DNA from: Olleya namhaensis
GTDB lineage: Bacteria > Bacteroidota > Bacteroidia > Flavobacteriales > Flavobacteriaceae
Direction: 5' to 3'
Length of the DNA stretch: 64,000 nucleotides
Assembly: GCF_900114005.1 (NCBI RefSeq)
Contig: NZ_FORM01000002.1
Coordinates: forward strand, 1 to 64,000
Position numbers and translations under genes: made by a program. Positions within the stretch are counted from its first letter, which is position 1. Every line of letters starts with the position of its first letter. The notes under the pieces are model-generated. The model did no database searches. It was given only the letters and a program-made list of their open reading frames with translations, and had not been told where the DNA came from. Below, in pieces: positions 1 to 12,300 of this stretch.

Positions 1-2374
1 GATCAACTGTTGCTGCATCGCCATCATCTAATGTTACTACGATTCCTGATACAGGATCGCCATTCTCATCTACGATTGTTCCGCTTACACTTCCTAAGCA
101 AGCATTTACTGCATCGTTAGTAGCATCCCCAACTGTTTGACCAATTGTAGTGTTTACATCATCCGGCACACCTGTTGTTGTATTAACATCACCTGTCAAT
201 TCTCCTGTTGAAGCATCAACACTAGAAAAATCAATAGTATCTCCTCCTTCAATTGAATCAGGACAACCATCATCATCACTATCATTATCTAAATAGTCTG
301 GAGTTCCATCATCGTCTGTATCTAAACTTTTACATGCCGATAATATAAATTCGATACCATCCGTACCTGTTCCAAATAAACCACCTTGTACAAATTGTAA
401 AGTAAAAGTTGAAACTTCTCCATTAATTTGCATTGTACCTGCAGCTGTTCCGTCAGCATCGTTCTGAGTTGCTTCTTGGGTATGTGCTAAATCAGCATCT
501 GTATTATTTCCTGAATCAAAAACGGTAGTTGCTGTTGTACTAAAATCAGACGTCCCTGATAAAGTAGTCCATGTTAAACCGTTTTGTAATGTTACAATTG
601 CAGTATTTTGTGTTGTAACGCCATCAGTACCACCAACTCTATCTAAATAAATTATTGGATTAGTAACTGTAACTGGGTCACCTAAAGCATCTACATAATT
701 AACAGTTAATGTTCTATCCCATACATAACTGTTTTGTAGTGATGCTGCCCCTGCTAAGTTTTCTGTCCAAAATGAACCGTTAGAAAAAGTCCCTGGAGCA
801 AACACAAAATCACTAGGGCTAGTAGGATTATCAGTAGTTACTTGAGCAATAATTCCGTTTCCAAAATCATAAGAAGCTGTATTACCAACAATAACCCATG
901 TTCCAGATAAAACTTGAGAAGCACAAGCGCCTTCATTTGCATCTAAAATACCATCATTATCATTATCTAAATCACAACCATTAGGCACACCATCATTATC
1001 CGTATCAACAGTATCATCCGATCCTTGACAAATATCACTACCGTCTAAAACTCCATCGTTATCTCTATCACATTGTCCATTAGTATCAAAAGCAGTATCA
1101 TCTTGAGATGTTCCAACCGTTTGACCCGATGTAGTATCTACATTATCTGGCACACCAGTTACAGCATCAATAGTTCCATCTAATTTACCATTAGCTAAAA
1201 CTTCACCTATAACTATAGCATCACCACCTTCTAAAGCATCAAAACAACCATCGTTATCAGAATCGTAATCTAAATGGTTAGGGATTCCGTCACCATCAAA
1301 ATCGTAAACATCTGGAACACCATCTCCATTGGCATCAACATAATTTGTTAAGCTTCCATCTCCTGTACCATTATCTACTGTATCATTCCAGTTAGGAATA
1401 CCGTCTCCATCTTCATCATAACTCGGAGAAAAACCGTTAGCTTCATCAATATCTAAAATACCATCATCATCATCATCTAAATCATCAATATCACTAAAAC
1501 CATCACCATCTTCATCTGGTAAAGAAAAAATAAATAATTTTCCATCACCGTGATCACTACTTGTAGCAGTAATTCTTACATCTGTAATAATAGATCCTTG
1601 AGGGGCAATATCATTAACGTAAAAAAGAGCGATACCTATAGTACCACCATTAGTTACAACCACTCTATCACTTAACCAATAATCAGCAGCACCAGTTGGA
1701 GCCGTTACTGTACCTACTGTACCAAAACTAGAACTAGTTCCTGTACCACCATGTCCGTACCATACTCCACCTTGAGGATTAACAAATGTAGAACCTAAAG
1801 ATTGATTAGCACCTCCACCTACTGGCGTACCAAAAAACTCAATATGATAACAATTATTTGCATTACGTTCTGTAATCGCAATAATACTTCCAGAAGTACT
1901 TGGTATTCCAGGAGAATAAGAAAACGTTTGCTTTTGAGCAACTAACGTTGTTTGAACTGCTGTAAAATTATCGCAAATAGCTTGCCCATTATTACTTGCT
2001 TCAAAAAAGTGATTCAAGTTTTTATCCTGAAACGCTGCCAGAGCTGACGCATTCCAGGTTGGACTAGCACTAGTAGTTTCTACGAGAGTATTATTCTCTC
2101 TAACTCTATTTGCTGCATCTCCTCCAGTTGTACCTACCTGAGTCATAGCATAACCCTGAGGACTACCAAAGTTTACAAAAACTCGGTTATCAACAGTTAT
2201 GCTCTGAATTGTAGCAGGATCATTAAGTGTTGTTTGCACATCACTCCACTGAAAAGAAACACCACTTTGAATACTTGGTGCATTAGTCTGCGAAAACAGA
2301 CTAGAAAAGGAAAATAAAGTAAACACTAAAAAACTAAGTGCTTTTACTTTAGAGAATCGAGTAAAGATTTTCAT
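1..2374 (-). CDS. Secreted surface protein with Asp-rich calcium (thrombospondin type 3-like) repeats, 3' end outside the window
   Basis: The minus-strand frame opens with an ATG at 2374-2372 and stays open to the left edge, giving about 791 residues without the C-terminus. Residues 1-29 form a signal peptide (hydrophobic core ending FSQ). A globular N-terminal region follows. Asp/Gly-rich DxDxDG repeats of the thrombospondin type 3/calcium-binding kind lie near residues 285-375, 435-475 and 680-705. The last visible segment (about 760 onward) reads SGTIVDENGDPVSG, typical of an SdrD-B or carboxypeptidase-regulatory beta-sandwich. Such proteins in flavobacteria are usually large cell-surface or gliding-associated adhesins exported by the type IX system; the C-terminal sorting domain that would prove this is off the window. 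A TACATTTG box lies at 2461-2454. Exact function unknown. Confidence 0.85.
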   Translation of the reverse strand, partial: MKIFTRFSKVKALSFLVFTLFSFSSLFSQTNAPSIQSGVSFQWSDVQTTLNDPATIQSITVDNRVFVNFGSPQGYAMTQVGTTGGDAANRVRENNTLVETTSASPTWNASALAAFQDKNLNHFFEASNNGQAICDNFTAVQTTLVAQKQTFSYSPGIPSTSGSIIAITERNANNCYHIEFFGTPVGGGANQSLGSTFVNPQGGVWYGHGGTGTSSSFGTVGTVTAPTGAADYWLSDRVVVTNGGTIGIALFYVNDIAPQGSIITDVRITATSSDHGDGKLFIFSLPDEDGDGFSDIDDLDDDDDGILDIDEANGFSPSYDEDGDGIPNWNDTVDNGTGDGSLTNYVDANGDGVPDVYDFDGDGIPNHLDYDSDNDGCFDALEGGDAIVIGEVLANGKLDGTIDAVTGVPDNVDTTSGQTVGTSQDDTAFDTNGQCDRDNDGVLDGSDICQGSDDTVDTDNDGVPNGCDLDNDNDGILDANEGACASQVLSGTWVIVGNTASYDFGNGIIAQVTTDNPTSPSDFVFAPGTFSNGSFWTENLAGAASLQNSYVWDRTLTVNYVDALGDPVTVTNPIIYLDRVGGTDGVTTQNTAIVTLQNGLTWTTLSGTSDFSTTATTVFDSGNNTDADLAHTQEATQNDADGTAAGTMQINGEVSTFTLQFVQGGLFGTGTDGIEFILSACKSLDTDDDGTPDYLDNDSDDDGCPDSIEGGDTIDFSSVDASTGELTGDVNTTTGVPDDVNTTIGQTVGDATNDAVNACLGSVSGTIVDENGDPVSGIVVTLDDGDAATVD

Positions 2375-2453
2375 GTTGTTGCGGGTAAAATTATTTTATA
2401 ATCAATTTTTTTTGGGATAATACTTTCAAATGAGGTTTTAACCACATTGGAAA

Positions 2454-2461
2454 CAAATGTA
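2454..2461 (-). promoter_or_regulatory. Probable -7 box (TACATTTG) for the surface protein
   Basis: On the minus strand TACATTTG matches the Bacteroidota -7 consensus TAnnTTTG and predicts a leader of about 75 bases before the ATG at 2374. I see no TTG -33 element at the usual distance. The divergent gap 2375-2770 otherwise holds only AT-rich sequence and the prfC box. Confidence 0.45.
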
Positions 2462-2748
2462 AATACTAAAAGACTTTATTGATTTAATTACACGCTATAA
2501 AGTGTTAATTTTCGTTAAAGAGCTGTTTTATTGGTTCAAATTGATTTAAAAATGTTCAATAAAATTAACGATAAAACGACAAGAAACACGATTAAAAACA
2601 AATATCATCGATAAAAAAAATCATAAATAAGAATATCACATCAAATCCCGATTTAACAAGAAGAAACATAGATAAACTACACAAAAAAAATAAAGCATGA
2701 AAATCGCAATAAATGATTTTGAGTATAGGACGTTAAAGCCGATACATC

Positions 2749-2756
2749 TATATTTG
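2749..2756 (+). promoter_or_regulatory. Probable -7 box (TATATTTG) for prfC
   Basis: TATATTTG is an exact TAnnTTTG match 14 bases before the prfC ATG. The transcript would have a leader of only about 10 bases. No convincing -33 element is visible. Confidence 0.5.
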
Positions 2757-2770
2757 TAAAAATTTATTTG

Positions 2771-4360
2771 ATGAAATTCTTAGACGAAATAAAAAGAAGA
2801 AGAACCTTTGGAATTATATCGCATCCAGATGCCGGTAAAACGACACTTACAGAAAAACTATTACTTTTTGGAGGTGCTATTAATGAAGCTGGAGCAGTAA
2901 AAAGCAATAAAATAAAGAAAGGGGCAACCAGTGATTTTATGGAGATAGAACGCCAACGTGGTATATCTGTAGCTACTTCTGTACTTGCATTTGAATATGA
3001 TGGCATTAAAATAAATATTCTAGATACGCCAGGTCACAAGGATTTTGCTGAAGATACTTTTAGAACATTAACTGCTGTAGATAGTGTTATTGTTGTTATT
3101 GACGTCGCTAAAGGAGTTGAGGAACAAACAGAAAAATTAGTAGAAGTATGCCGTATGCGTAACATACCTATGATTGTCTTTATTAATAAAATGGATAGAG
3201 AAGGTAAAGATGCATTCGAATTATTAGACGAAATAGAACAAAAATTAAAGTTAAAAGTAACGCCTTTAAGTTTCCCTATTGGTATGGGGTATGACTTTAA
3301 AGGTATTTACAATATTTGGGAGAAAAACATAAATCTATTTAGTGGTGATAGTAGAAAAAATATTGAAGATACCATTGAAATCAATGATTTAAACTCAAGC
3401 GAACTAACAAAGCTTATAGGTGATAAAGCTGCTGAAACTCTACGAGAAGAGATAGAACTAGTAGAAGGTATCTATCCTAAATTTAGTAATGAAGACTACC
3501 TTAAAGGGGAATTACAACCTGTATTTTTTGGCTCTGCACTAAACAGTTTTGGAGTAAGAGAATTACTAGATTGTTTTGTAGAAATAGCGCCTAAACCTCG
3601 TGCTAAACAGAGTGAAGAACGTTTAGTTAAACCTGAAGAAGATAAATTTTCGGGATTTGTATTTAAGATACATGCAAACATGGATCCCAATCACAGAAAC
3701 AGATTAGCGTTTGTTAAGATTGTATCTGGTGAATTTAAAAGAAACACACAATATCTGCACGTAAGACATAATAAAAAAGTAAAATTTTCAAGCCCGAATG
3801 CTTTTTTTGCTGAGAAAAAAGAAATTGTAGACATCTCTTATCCTGGTGATATCGTTGGTTTACAAGATACGGGTACATTCAAGATTGGAGATACACTAAC
3901 AGAAGGTGAAATATTAAATTACAAAGGTGTCCCGAGTTTTTCTCCAGAACATTTTAGGTACATAAACAATGCTGACCCATTAAAATCTAAACAATTAAAC
4001 AAAGGTATAGACCAACTAATGGACGAAGGTGTTGCGCAATTATTTACATTAGAATTGAATGGTAGAAAAGTAATTGGAACTGTAGGAGCTTTACAATATG
4101 AAGTTATACAGTATAGATTAGAACACGAATATGGTGCAAAATGTACTTATGAAAATTTAAATGTATACAAAGCGTGTTGGGTAGACCCTGATGATAAGAA
4201 AAATAACGAGTACAAGGAATTTTTAAGAGTAAAACAACGCTATTTAGCAAAAGACAAAAGGGGCCAGTTAGTATTTTTAGCAGACTCGCCTTTTTCTTTA
4301 CAAATGACACAACAAAAATATCCTAGCATTAAATTTCACTACGTATCTGAATTTGAATAA
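2771..4360 (+). CDS. prfC: Peptide chain release factor 3
   Basis: GTPase that recycles RF1/RF2 from the ribosome after termination. The protein has 529 residues, the usual RF3 length, when started at the ATG at 2771; a TTG codon just upstream is in frame but unneeded. G-domain motifs are all present: the P-loop HPDAGKTT near residue 18, the switch region with RQRGISV, DTPGHKDF (G3) and NKMD (G4). The EF-G-like domain 2 and the RF3 C-terminal domain follow. It stands alone between the surface protein (divergent) and DUF3467 (convergent) and shares a bidirectional terminator with the latter. The assignment over EF-G rests on length and the QRGISV form of the switch. Confidence 0.97.
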   Translation: MKFLDEIKRRRTFGIISHPDAGKTTLTEKLLLFGGAINEAGAVKSNKIKKGATSDFMEIERQRGISVATSVLAFEYDGIKINILDTPGHKDFAEDTFRTLTAVDSVIVVIDVAKGVEEQTEKLVEVCRMRNIPMIVFINKMDREGKDAFELLDEIEQKLKLKVTPLSFPIGMGYDFKGIYNIWEKNINLFSGDSRKNIEDTIEINDLNSSELTKLIGDKAAETLREEIELVEGIYPKFSNEDYLKGELQPVFFGSALNSFGVRELLDCFVEIAPKPRAKQSEERLVKPEEDKFSGFVFKIHANMDPNHRNRLAFVKIVSGEFKRNTQYLHVRHNKKVKFSSPNAFFAEKKEIVDISYPGDIVGLQDTGTFKIGDTLTEGEILNYKGVPSFSPEHFRYINNADPLKSKQLNKGIDQLMDEGVAQLFTLELNGRKVIGTVGALQYEVIQYRLEHEYGAKCTYENLNVYKACWVDPDDKKNNEYKEFLRVKQRYLAKDKRGQLVFLADSPFSLQMTQQKYPSIKFHYVSEFE

Positions 4361-4540
4361 TAAATATCGATTTTAAATAGTATTTAACAAACAAATTAAC
4401 AATCGATAGCTACTATGTTTGATTTTACTCGAAAATCGCTTAAACACCAGTTTAAAGAACTAGATTACTCGAGATATATAGTTTAAAATTATTTTATTTA
4501 TAAAAATTATAATTTTTACTTATACCAAATCATACCTACA

Positions 4541-4578
4541 AAAAAAGCCTTTTTACTTAATTGTAAAAAGGCTTTTTT
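4541..4578. terminator. Bidirectional rho-independent terminator between prfC and the DUF3467 gene
   Basis: A 16-base arm AAAAAAGCCTTTTTAC pairs perfectly with GTAAAAAGGCTTTTTT around a 6-base loop, with T runs on both strands. It overlaps the stop codon of the DUF3467 gene. The stretch 4361-4540 holds nothing else I can support. Confidence 0.8.
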
Positions 4579-4898
4579 TATGCTTGACCAGTTGGTCCAA
4601 AATTTAAAGGAATTGGTGGTTGTTCATAATCCTTAATTTCGCCATGTGCTTTTTCAAATCTCTGAACATTTTCTCCTAATGCTTTTAAAAGTCGTTTAGC
4701 GTGCTGTGGTGTCAATATAATTCTTGACTTCACTTTGCTTTTTGGAGTACCAGGCATTATACTAACAAAATCAACAACAAACTCAGATACTGAGTGATTA
4801 ATTATTGCTAAGTTAGAATAAATCCCTTCCGCGATTTTCTCGTCTAACTCAATATTTATTTGTCCTTGTTTTGGTTTATTATCATTGCTATCAGCCAT
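4578..4898 (-). CDS. DUF3467 family protein
   Basis: A 106-residue protein of the DUF3467 family, recognised by the N-terminal INIELDEKIAEGIYSNLAII segment and the core SEFVVDFVSIMPG followed by a conserved ILTPQHAKRLLKAL helix. The family is cytoplasmic and uncharacterised. In flavobacteria it commonly follows rpoC, as here (94 bases after the rpoC stop), which hints at a link to transcription but proves nothing. A hairpin separates it from rpoC, so it may depend on readthrough. The C-terminus ends exactly inside the downstream terminator. Confidence 0.85.
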   Translation of the reverse strand: MADSNDNKPKQGQINIELDEKIAEGIYSNLAIINHSVSEFVVDFVSIMPGTPKSKVKSRIILTPQHAKRLLKALGENVQRFEKAHGEIKDYEQPPIPLNFGPTGQA

Positions 4899-4916
4899 TC
4901 TCTTATTTTTTTAAAC

Positions 4917-4946
4917 AAAGAATCCCGCATTACTGCAGGATTCTTT
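4917..4946 (-). terminator. Hairpin after rpoC, partial terminator or processing site
   Basis: AAAGAATCC (4917-4925) pairs with GGATTCTTT (4938-4946), with two further G-C pairs inside. On the minus strand it follows the rpoC stop by about 46 bases. It lacks a clean T run, so it may attenuate rather than end transcription into the DUF3467 gene. Confidence 0.5.
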
Positions 4947-4992
4947 TAATTATTATAATTTAGAAATTAATCTATACATTTAAGTCTAACAA

Positions 4993-7900
4993 TTAGTTAT
5001 AATTAACTTCTTGTTTAGCTTTCATCATTTGATCAAATTCTTCTTTAGATCCAACAATTATGTTTTCGTAAGCTCTCATACCTGTACCTGCTGGTATACG
5101 ATGTCCTACAATTACATTCTCCTTAAGACCTTCAAGATGATCAACTTTACCAGCTACTGCTGCTTCGTTTAATACTTTAGTAGTTTCTTGGAAAGAAGCT
5201 GCAGATATAAACGATTTAGTCTGTAATGATGCTCTTGTAATACCTTGTAAGATTGGCGTAGCTGTTGCCGGCTGTGCATCTCTTCCTACTACAAGTTGCT
5301 TGTCTTCGCGACGTAAGATTGAATTTTCATCTCTTAATTGGAAAGCAGATATAATCTGTCCTTCCTTTAGTGTAGACGAATCTCCTGCGTTTTCAACCAC
5401 TTTCATTCCAAAAATGTTATCATTTTCTTCAATAAAATCAGATTTATGAGCTAATTGATCCTCTAAGAAAATAGTATCTCCTGAATCAATAATTCTTACT
5501 TTACGCATCATTTGTCTTACAACAACTTCAAAATGCTTATCATTAATTTTTACACCTTGTAAACGATATACTTCCTGCACCTCGTTAACTAAGTATTGTT
5601 GTACTGCAGATGGTCCTTTTATATTAAGGATATCGTTTGGTGTTACAGAACCATCAGATAAAGGCATACCAGCTTTAATAAAGTCATTTTCTTGCACTAA
5701 AATCTGGCTAGATAACTTAACTAAATACTTTTTGATTTCACCTAATTTAGATTCTACAATAATCTCACGATTACCTCTCTTAATTTTACCAAAAGATACA
5801 ACACCATCAATTGCACTAACAACTGCAGGGTTAGAAGGGTTACGTGCTTCAAACAATTCTGTTACACGTGGTAAACCTCCTGTAATATCCCCAGCTTTAG
5901 ATGATTTACGAGGAATTTTAACTAAGATCTTACCAACCTTAATTTTTTCTCCATCATCAATCATAATGTGGGCCCCTACTGGTAAATTGTAAGAACGAAT
6001 TGCTTCACCTTTACCATCTTCAACAATAAGTGTTGGTATTATTTTTTTGTTTCTAGACTCTGAAATTACCTTTTCTTGGAAACCTGTCTGCTCATCAATC
6101 TCTACTTGATAAGTAATACCTTGTTCGATATTTTCATATCTCACTTTTCCAGCAAATTCAGAAACAATAACTCCGTTATATGGATCCCAAGAACAAACAA
6201 CATCACCAGCTTTTAATGCATCTCCGTCTTTAACTAAAATATGAGATCCATAAGGGATATTGTTAGTACTTAAAGTAATTCCAGTTTTCTTATCTACTAA
6301 TTTAATTTCTGATGTACGAGAAATAACAACATCAGCTGCGTTACCATCGTTATCAGTACCTTTTACAGTTTTTAAATCTTCAATTTCTGCAATACCGTCA
6401 AATTTAACTGCAAGTTTGTTTTCTTCAGAAATGTTACCTGCAATACCTCCAACGTGGAACGTACGAAGTGTTAACTGTGTACCAGGCTCTCCAATAGATT
6501 GCGCTGCTACAACACCAACTGCTTCACCACGTTGCACCATTTTGTTAGTAGCTAAATTACGACCATAACATTGTGCACAGATCCCTTTTTTAGCTTCACA
6601 AGATAATGGAGAACGTACTTCCACTGTTTCTATTGGTGAATTTTCAATCCTAGCTGCTACTACTTCGTCAATTAATTGACCAGCTTCAGCTAAAACTTCT
6701 TCACTTAATGGATCATATACATCATTTAATGAAATACGACCTACAATACGTGCTTCTAATTTCTCAACAACTTCATCATTTTTCTTAAGTGCAGAAACCT
6801 CTACACCTCTTAATGTACCACAGTCTTCACTGTTAACAATAACATCTTGAGAAACGTCTACTAAACGACGTGTTAAGTAACCTGCATCGGCAGTTTTAAG
6901 TGCAGTATCGGCAAGTCCTTTACGCGCACCGTGAGTTGATATAAAGTACTCTAAAATTGAAAGACCTTCCTTAAAGTTAGATAAAATCGGATTTTCAATA
7001 ATAGATCCACCTCCTGCAGTAGATTTTTTAGGCTTAGCCATTAATCCACGCATACCTGTAAGCTGACGAATCTGTTCTTTAGATCCACGGGCTCCAGAAT
7101 CAAGCATCATATATACCGAGTTAAATCCTTGTTGATCTTCTCTAATACGTTTCATTGACAATTCTGTCAATTCAGCATTCGTAGATGTCCAAATATCAAT
7201 AACCTGGTTGTAACGTTCGTTATTTGTAATTAATCCCATGTTATAGTTACCAGTAACACCATCAACTTTTTCGTTGGCAGCATCAATCATAGATTGCTTT
7301 TCTGGCGGGATAATAATATCTCCTAAACTAAATGATAACCCTCCTTTAAATGCGAAGTAATATCCTAAAGTTTTAATTTCATCTAAGAAATCTGCAGTTT
7401 CAGGTACACTAGTTACTTTTAAAATATTACCAATAATATCTCTTAAAGACTTCTTGGTTAATACTTCATTGATATAACCTGCTGCTGCTGGTACTTTTTC
7501 GTTAAATAAAACACGACCAACAGTAGTTTCAATTACTTGAAGTACTAATTCGCCAGCGTCATTAAAGTCCATTGTTCTAACTTTAATTCCTGCGTTTAAT
7601 TCAACTCTCTTTTCATTGTAAGCAATAGTTACTTCCTCTGCAGAGTAAAATGTTAATCCTTCACCTCTTACAGGAACTTCAGGAGTAGATAATCTGTGCT
7701 TAGTCATGTAATATAGTCCAAGTACCATATCCTGAGAAGGTACAGTAACTGGAGCACCATTTGCAGGGTTTAAGATATTATGAGATGCTAACATTAACAT
7801 TTGACACTCTAATATAGCTTCAGGTCCTAATGGTAAATGCACAGCCATTTGATCTCCATCAAAATCGGCGTTAAATGCCGCACATGCTAATGGGTGTAAT

Positions 7901-9294
7901 TGAATTGCTTTACCTTCAATTAATTTAGGTTGGAATGCTTGTATACCAAGTCTGTGTAATGTAGGAGCACGGTTTAAAAGTACTGGATGTCCTTTTAAAA
8001 CATTTTCTAAAATATCCCAAACAACTGGTTCTCTTTTATCTATAATTTTCTTCGCAGACTTAACTGTCTTTACAATACCTCTTTCAATTAATTTTCTAAT
8101 TACAAAAGGCTTGTATAATTCTGCAGCCATGTTTTTAGGTAAACCACACTCAAATAATCTAAGTTCTGGTCCAACAACAATTACAGAACGTGCAGAATAA
8201 TCGACACGCTTACCAAGTAAGTTTTGACGGAAACGTCCCTGCTTACCTTTAAGTGAATCTGATAATGATTTTAATGGTCTGTTAGAATCAGTTTTAACAG
8301 CAGATGATTTACGTGTGTTATCAAATAAAGAATCTACAGATTCTTGTAACATACGTTTTTCGTTACGTAAAATAACTTCCGGTGCTTTTATCTCAACCAA
8401 TCTTTTAAGACGGTTATTACGGATAATTACACGACGGTATAAATCATTTAAATCTGAAGTTGCAAAACGTCCACCATCTAAAGGCACTAAAGGTCTTAAT
8501 TCTGGTGGTATAATTGGCACTACTTTCATGATCATCCATTCAGGACGATTCTCTCTGTGCTCATTAGATTCACGTAAAGCTTCAACTACTTGTAGACGTT
8601 TTAAAGCTTCTGTTTTACGTTGTTTAGACGTTTCAGTATTTGCTTTGTGACGTAACTCGTATGATAATGTATCTAAATCAATTCTTGACAATAAGTCAAT
8701 TAAACACTCAGCTCCCATTTTAGCAATAAATTTGCTAGGATCTGTGTCATCTAAATATTGATTATCTTGAGGAAGTGTTTCTAATATGTTTAGATATTCC
8801 TCTTCAGTTAAAAAGTCTAATTTTTGTAAAGGCTCTCCTTCTTCATTCTTAGCATTACCAGCTTGTATTACTACATAACGCTCGTAATAAATAATCATGT
8901 CTAATTTCTTAGACGGTAAACCTAATATGTAACCAATTTTGTTTGGTAAAGAACGGAAATACCAGATATGAGCAACAGGCACAACTAAGTTAATGTGTCC
9001 TACTCTATCACGGCGTACTTTCTTTTCAGTAACTTCAACTCCACAACGGTCGCAAACAATACCTTTATATCTAATACGCTTATATTTACCACAAGCACAT
9101 TCATAATCCTTTACAGGACCAAAAATACGCTCACAGAATAAACCATCACGTTCTGGTTTATGTGTACGATAATTGATAGTTTCTGGTTTTAAAACTTCAC
9201 CTCTAGATTCTGCTAAAATAGATTCTGGTGATGCTAAACCAATAGAGATTTTATTAAATCTCTGTACTGTATTCTTATCTTGTTTTTTTGCCAT
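4993..9294 (-). CDS. rpoC: DNA-directed RNA polymerase subunit beta'
   Basis: 1,433 residues, full length for a Bacteroidota beta' subunit. The N-terminal zinc finger cysteines (CACGKYKR...CDRCGVEV) are near residues 66-85, the catalytic NADFDGD loop with the three Mg-binding aspartates is in the middle of the protein, and the second zinc site (CGTLRG ... [13 protein letters not shown]) is in the C-terminal half. It is co-transcribed with rpoB, 70 bases upstream. It forms the core polymerase with beta, alpha and omega. Nothing is truncated or odd. Confidence 0.99.
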   Translation of the reverse strand: MAKKQDKNTVQRFNKISIGLASPESILAESRGEVLKPETINYRTHKPERDGLFCERIFGPVKDYECACGKYKRIRYKGIVCDRCGVEVTEKKVRRDRVGHINLVVPVAHIWYFRSLPNKIGYILGLPSKKLDMIIYYERYVVIQAGNAKNEEGEPLQKLDFLTEEEYLNILETLPQDNQYLDDTDPSKFIAKMGAECLIDLLSRIDLDTLSYELRHKANTETSKQRKTEALKRLQVVEALRESNEHRENRPEWMIMKVVPIIPPELRPLVPLDGGRFATSDLNDLYRRVIIRNNRLKRLVEIKAPEVILRNEKRMLQESVDSLFDNTRKSSAVKTDSNRPLKSLSDSLKGKQGRFRQNLLGKRVDYSARSVIVVGPELRLFECGLPKNMAAELYKPFVIRKLIERGIVKTVKSAKKIIDKREPVVWDILENVLKGHPVLLNRAPTLHRLGIQAFQPKLIEGKAIQLHPLACAAFNADFDGDQMAVHLPLGPEAILECQMLMLASHNILNPANGAPVTVPSQDMVLGLYYMTKHRLSTPEVPVRGEGLTFYSAEEVTIAYNEKRVELNAGIKVRTMDFNDAGELVLQVIETTVGRVLFNEKVPAAAGYINEVLTKKSLRDIIGNILKVTSVPETADFLDEIKTLGYYFAFKGGLSFSLGDIIIPPEKQSMIDAANEKVDGVTGNYNMGLITNNERYNQVIDIWTSTNAELTELSMKRIREDQQGFNSVYMMLDSGARGSKEQIRQLTGMRGLMAKPKKSTAGGGSIIENPILSNFKEGLSILEYFISTHGARKGLADTALKTADAGYLTRRLVDVSQDVIVNSEDCGTLRGVEVSALKKNDEVVEKLEARIVGRISLNDVYDPLSEEVLAEAGQLIDEVVAARIENSPIETVEVRSPLSCEAKKGICAQCYGRNLATNKMVQRGEAVGVVAAQSIGEPGTQLTLRTFHVGGIAGNISEENKLAVKFDGIAEIEDLKTVKGTDNDGNAADVVISRTSEIKLVDKKTGITLSTNNIPYGSHILVKDGDALKAGDVVCSWDPYNGVIVSEFAGKVRYENIEQGITYQVEIDEQTGFQEKVISESRNKKIIPTLIVEDGKGEAIRSYNLPVGAHIMIDDGEKIKVGKILVKIPRKSSKAGDITGGLPRVTELFEARNPSNPAVVSAIDGVVSFGKIKRGNREIIVESKLGEIKKYLVKLSSQILVQENDFIKAGMPLSDGSVTPNDILNIKGPSAVQQYLVNEVQEVYRLQGVKINDKHFEVVVRQMMRKVRIIDSGDTIFLEDQLAHKSDFIEENDNIFGMKVVENAGDSSTLKEGQIISAFQLRDENSILRREDKQLVVGRDAQPATATPILQGITRASLQTKSFISAASFQETTKVLNEAAVAGKVDHLEGLKENVIVGHRIPAGTGMRAYENIIVGSKEEFDQMMKAKQEVNYN

Positions 9295-9364
9295 AATTCT
9301 TATAGTGTTCAGTTTGTAAAGCAGTCCGTAAAATTAATTTACAGACTGCTCGACTCACTTAAAA

Positions 9365-12300
9365 TTATTCTTCTAATCTAATGTCTAATCCTAATCCTTT
9401 CAATTCGTGCATTAAAACGTTGAAAGATTCTGGTAATCCAGGTTCTGGCATTGGCTCTCCTTTAACGATAGCTTCGTAAGTTTTAGCTCTACCAACTACG
9501 TCATCAGATTTTACAGTTAAGATTTCTCTTAACGTTGCAGATGCTCCGTAAGCCTCAAGTGCCCAAACTTCCATTTCTCCAAAACGCTGACCTCCAAATT
9601 GCGCTTTACCTCCTAAAGGTTGTTGCGTAATTAGTGAGTAAGGTCCGATAGAACGTGCGTGCATCTTGTCATCTACCATATGCCCTAATTTAAGCATGTA
9701 AATAACACCTACTGTTGCAGGTTGATCAAAACGGTCACCAGTTCCACCATCATAAAGATATGTATGACCATATCTAGGAATTCCAGCTTCATCAGTTAAT
9801 TCGTTAATCTGATCAATTGTAGCACCATCAAAAATTGGTGTTGCATAAGTACGACCTAAATCTTGTCCAGCCCATCCTAAAACTGTTTCATATATTTGTC
9901 CAATGTTCATACGAGATGGTACACCTAATGGATTTAATACGATATCTACAGGAGTTCCGTCTTCTAAGAAAGGCATATCCTCTTGACGTACAATACGTGC
10001 AACAATACCTTTGTTACCATGTCGTCCCGCCATTTTATCACCAACTTTTAACTTACGTTTTTTAGCGATATAAACCTTAGCTAACTTAATAATACCTGCT
10101 GGCAACTCATCCCCTACAGAAATAGTAAACTTTTCACGTCTTAAAGACCCTTGTAAATCGTTTTCTTTAATCTTGTAGTTATGAATTAAATCAGCTACTA
10201 ACTTATTAGTATGATCATCTGTTGTCCATGTACCACCAGTTAAGTGAGTATAATCATCAACAGCATTTAACATTTTTAGAGTAAATTTCTTACCTTTTGG
10301 TAAAACTTCTTCTCCTAAATCATTGAAAATACCTTGAGACGTTTTTCCGTTTACAATTGTAAAAAGTTTTTCAACTAATACACTTTGTAATTCGTCAAAC
10401 TTAGTGTAGTATAAATTCTCTAATTTATTAATATCTTCTTTATCCTGAGCTCTCTTACGTTTATCCTTTACTGCTCTAGAAAATAATTTTTTATTAATAA
10501 CAACACCATGTAAAGAAGGTGATGCCTTTAATGAAGCATCTTTTACATCTCCAGCCTTGTCACCAAAGATAGCACGTAATAATTTTTCTTCTGGAGTTGG
10601 ATCAGATTCTCCTTTTGGTGTAATCTTACCAATTAATATATCACCAGGTTTAACTTCAGCACCAATACGAATCATACCGTTTTCATCAAGGTCTTTAGTA
10701 GCCTCTTCAGAAACGTTAGGAATATCGTTAGTTAATTCTTCGTTACCTAATTTAGTATCTCTAACGTCAAGAGAATACTCGTCAATATGAATAGAAGTAA
10801 AGATATCTTCACGTACAACTTTCTCAGAGATTACAATTGCATCCTCAAAGTTATACCCTTTCCAAGGCATAAAGGCTACTTTCATGTTTCTACCTAAAGC
10901 TAATTCACCCTTTTGAGTTGCATAACCTTCAGATAACACTTGCCCCTTTGATACCTTATCACCTTTCTTAACGATAGGTGTTAAGTTAATTGAAGTACCT
11001 TGATTAGTCTTTCTAAACTTAACTAAAGCGTAAGACTTGATATCACTATCAAAACTAACTTTAGCCTCGTCATCAGTTCTTTCATATTTAATTACAATCT
11101 CATTAGCATCGACATACTGTACAACACCTTCTCCTTCTGCATTAATTAATACACGAGAATCTGAAGCAACTTGTCTCTCTAATCCAGTACCAACAATTGG
11201 TGCTTGAGGACGTAATAATGGTACCGCTTGACGCATCATGTTTGATCCCATCAATGCACGGTTGGCATCATCATGTTCCAAGAATGGAATTAAAGATGCT
11301 GATATAGACGAAATTTGATTTGGTGCAACATCAGTATAATGGATATCTTTTGGATCCATTACTGGGAAGTCACCTTCCATACGTGCAATTACCTTATCGT
11401 GTAAAATCTTACCATTCTCATCAACTTTAACAGTTGCTTGAGCGATTAATTTGTCTTCTTCTTCTTCTGCACTTAAATAAATTGGATCTCCTTTAATATC
11501 CACAACCCCATCAGTAACTTTTCTATAAGGTGTCTCAATGAATCCCATAGAATTCACTTTAGCATATACAGATAAAGATGAAATTAATCCAATGTTTGGT
11601 CCCTCAGGAGTTTCAATTGGACAAAGTCTTCCGTAGTGAGTATAGTGAACATCACGTACTTCGAAACCAGCTCTTTCTCTAGATAAACCACCTGGTCCTA
11701 GTGCAGATAAACGACGCTTGTGCGTAATTTCAGCAAGAGGATTGGTTTGATCCATAAATTGAGATAATTGGTTTGTACCAAAGAAAGAATTAATAACAGA
11801 CGATAACGTCTTAGCATTAATTAAGTCAATAGGAGTAAACACTTCATTATCACGAACGTTCATACGCTCACGGATAGTACGTGCCATACGTGCTAAACCA
11901 ACACCAAACTGAGAAGATAATTGCTCTCCAACTGTACGAACACGACGGTTAGATAAGTGATCAATATCATCAATCTCTGCTTTAGAATTAATCAGCTCGA
12001 TTAAGTACTTGATTATAGTAATGATATCTTCTTTGGTAAGCACCTGCTTATCCATTCCGATATCTAATTGTAGTTTCTTGTTCATTCTATAACGACCTAC
12101 TTCTCCAAGAGAGTAACGTTGATCACTAAAGAATAATTTGTCAATAATACCACGTGCTGTTTCCTCATCTGGCGGCTCAGCATTACGTAGTTGACGGTAA
12201 ATATGTTCTACAGCTTCTTTTTCAGAATTTGTTGGATCCTTTTGAAGTGTATTATGTATGATTGCGTAATCTCCTTGTTGTGCACTTTCTTTGTGTAAAA

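Noticed and set aside
4414-4485. A 23-codon open frame (starts MFDFTRKSLKHQ) between prfC and the DUF3467 gene
   Set aside because: Too short, with no promoter or Shine-Dalgarno sequence, and AT-rich non-coding sequence readily gives such frames.
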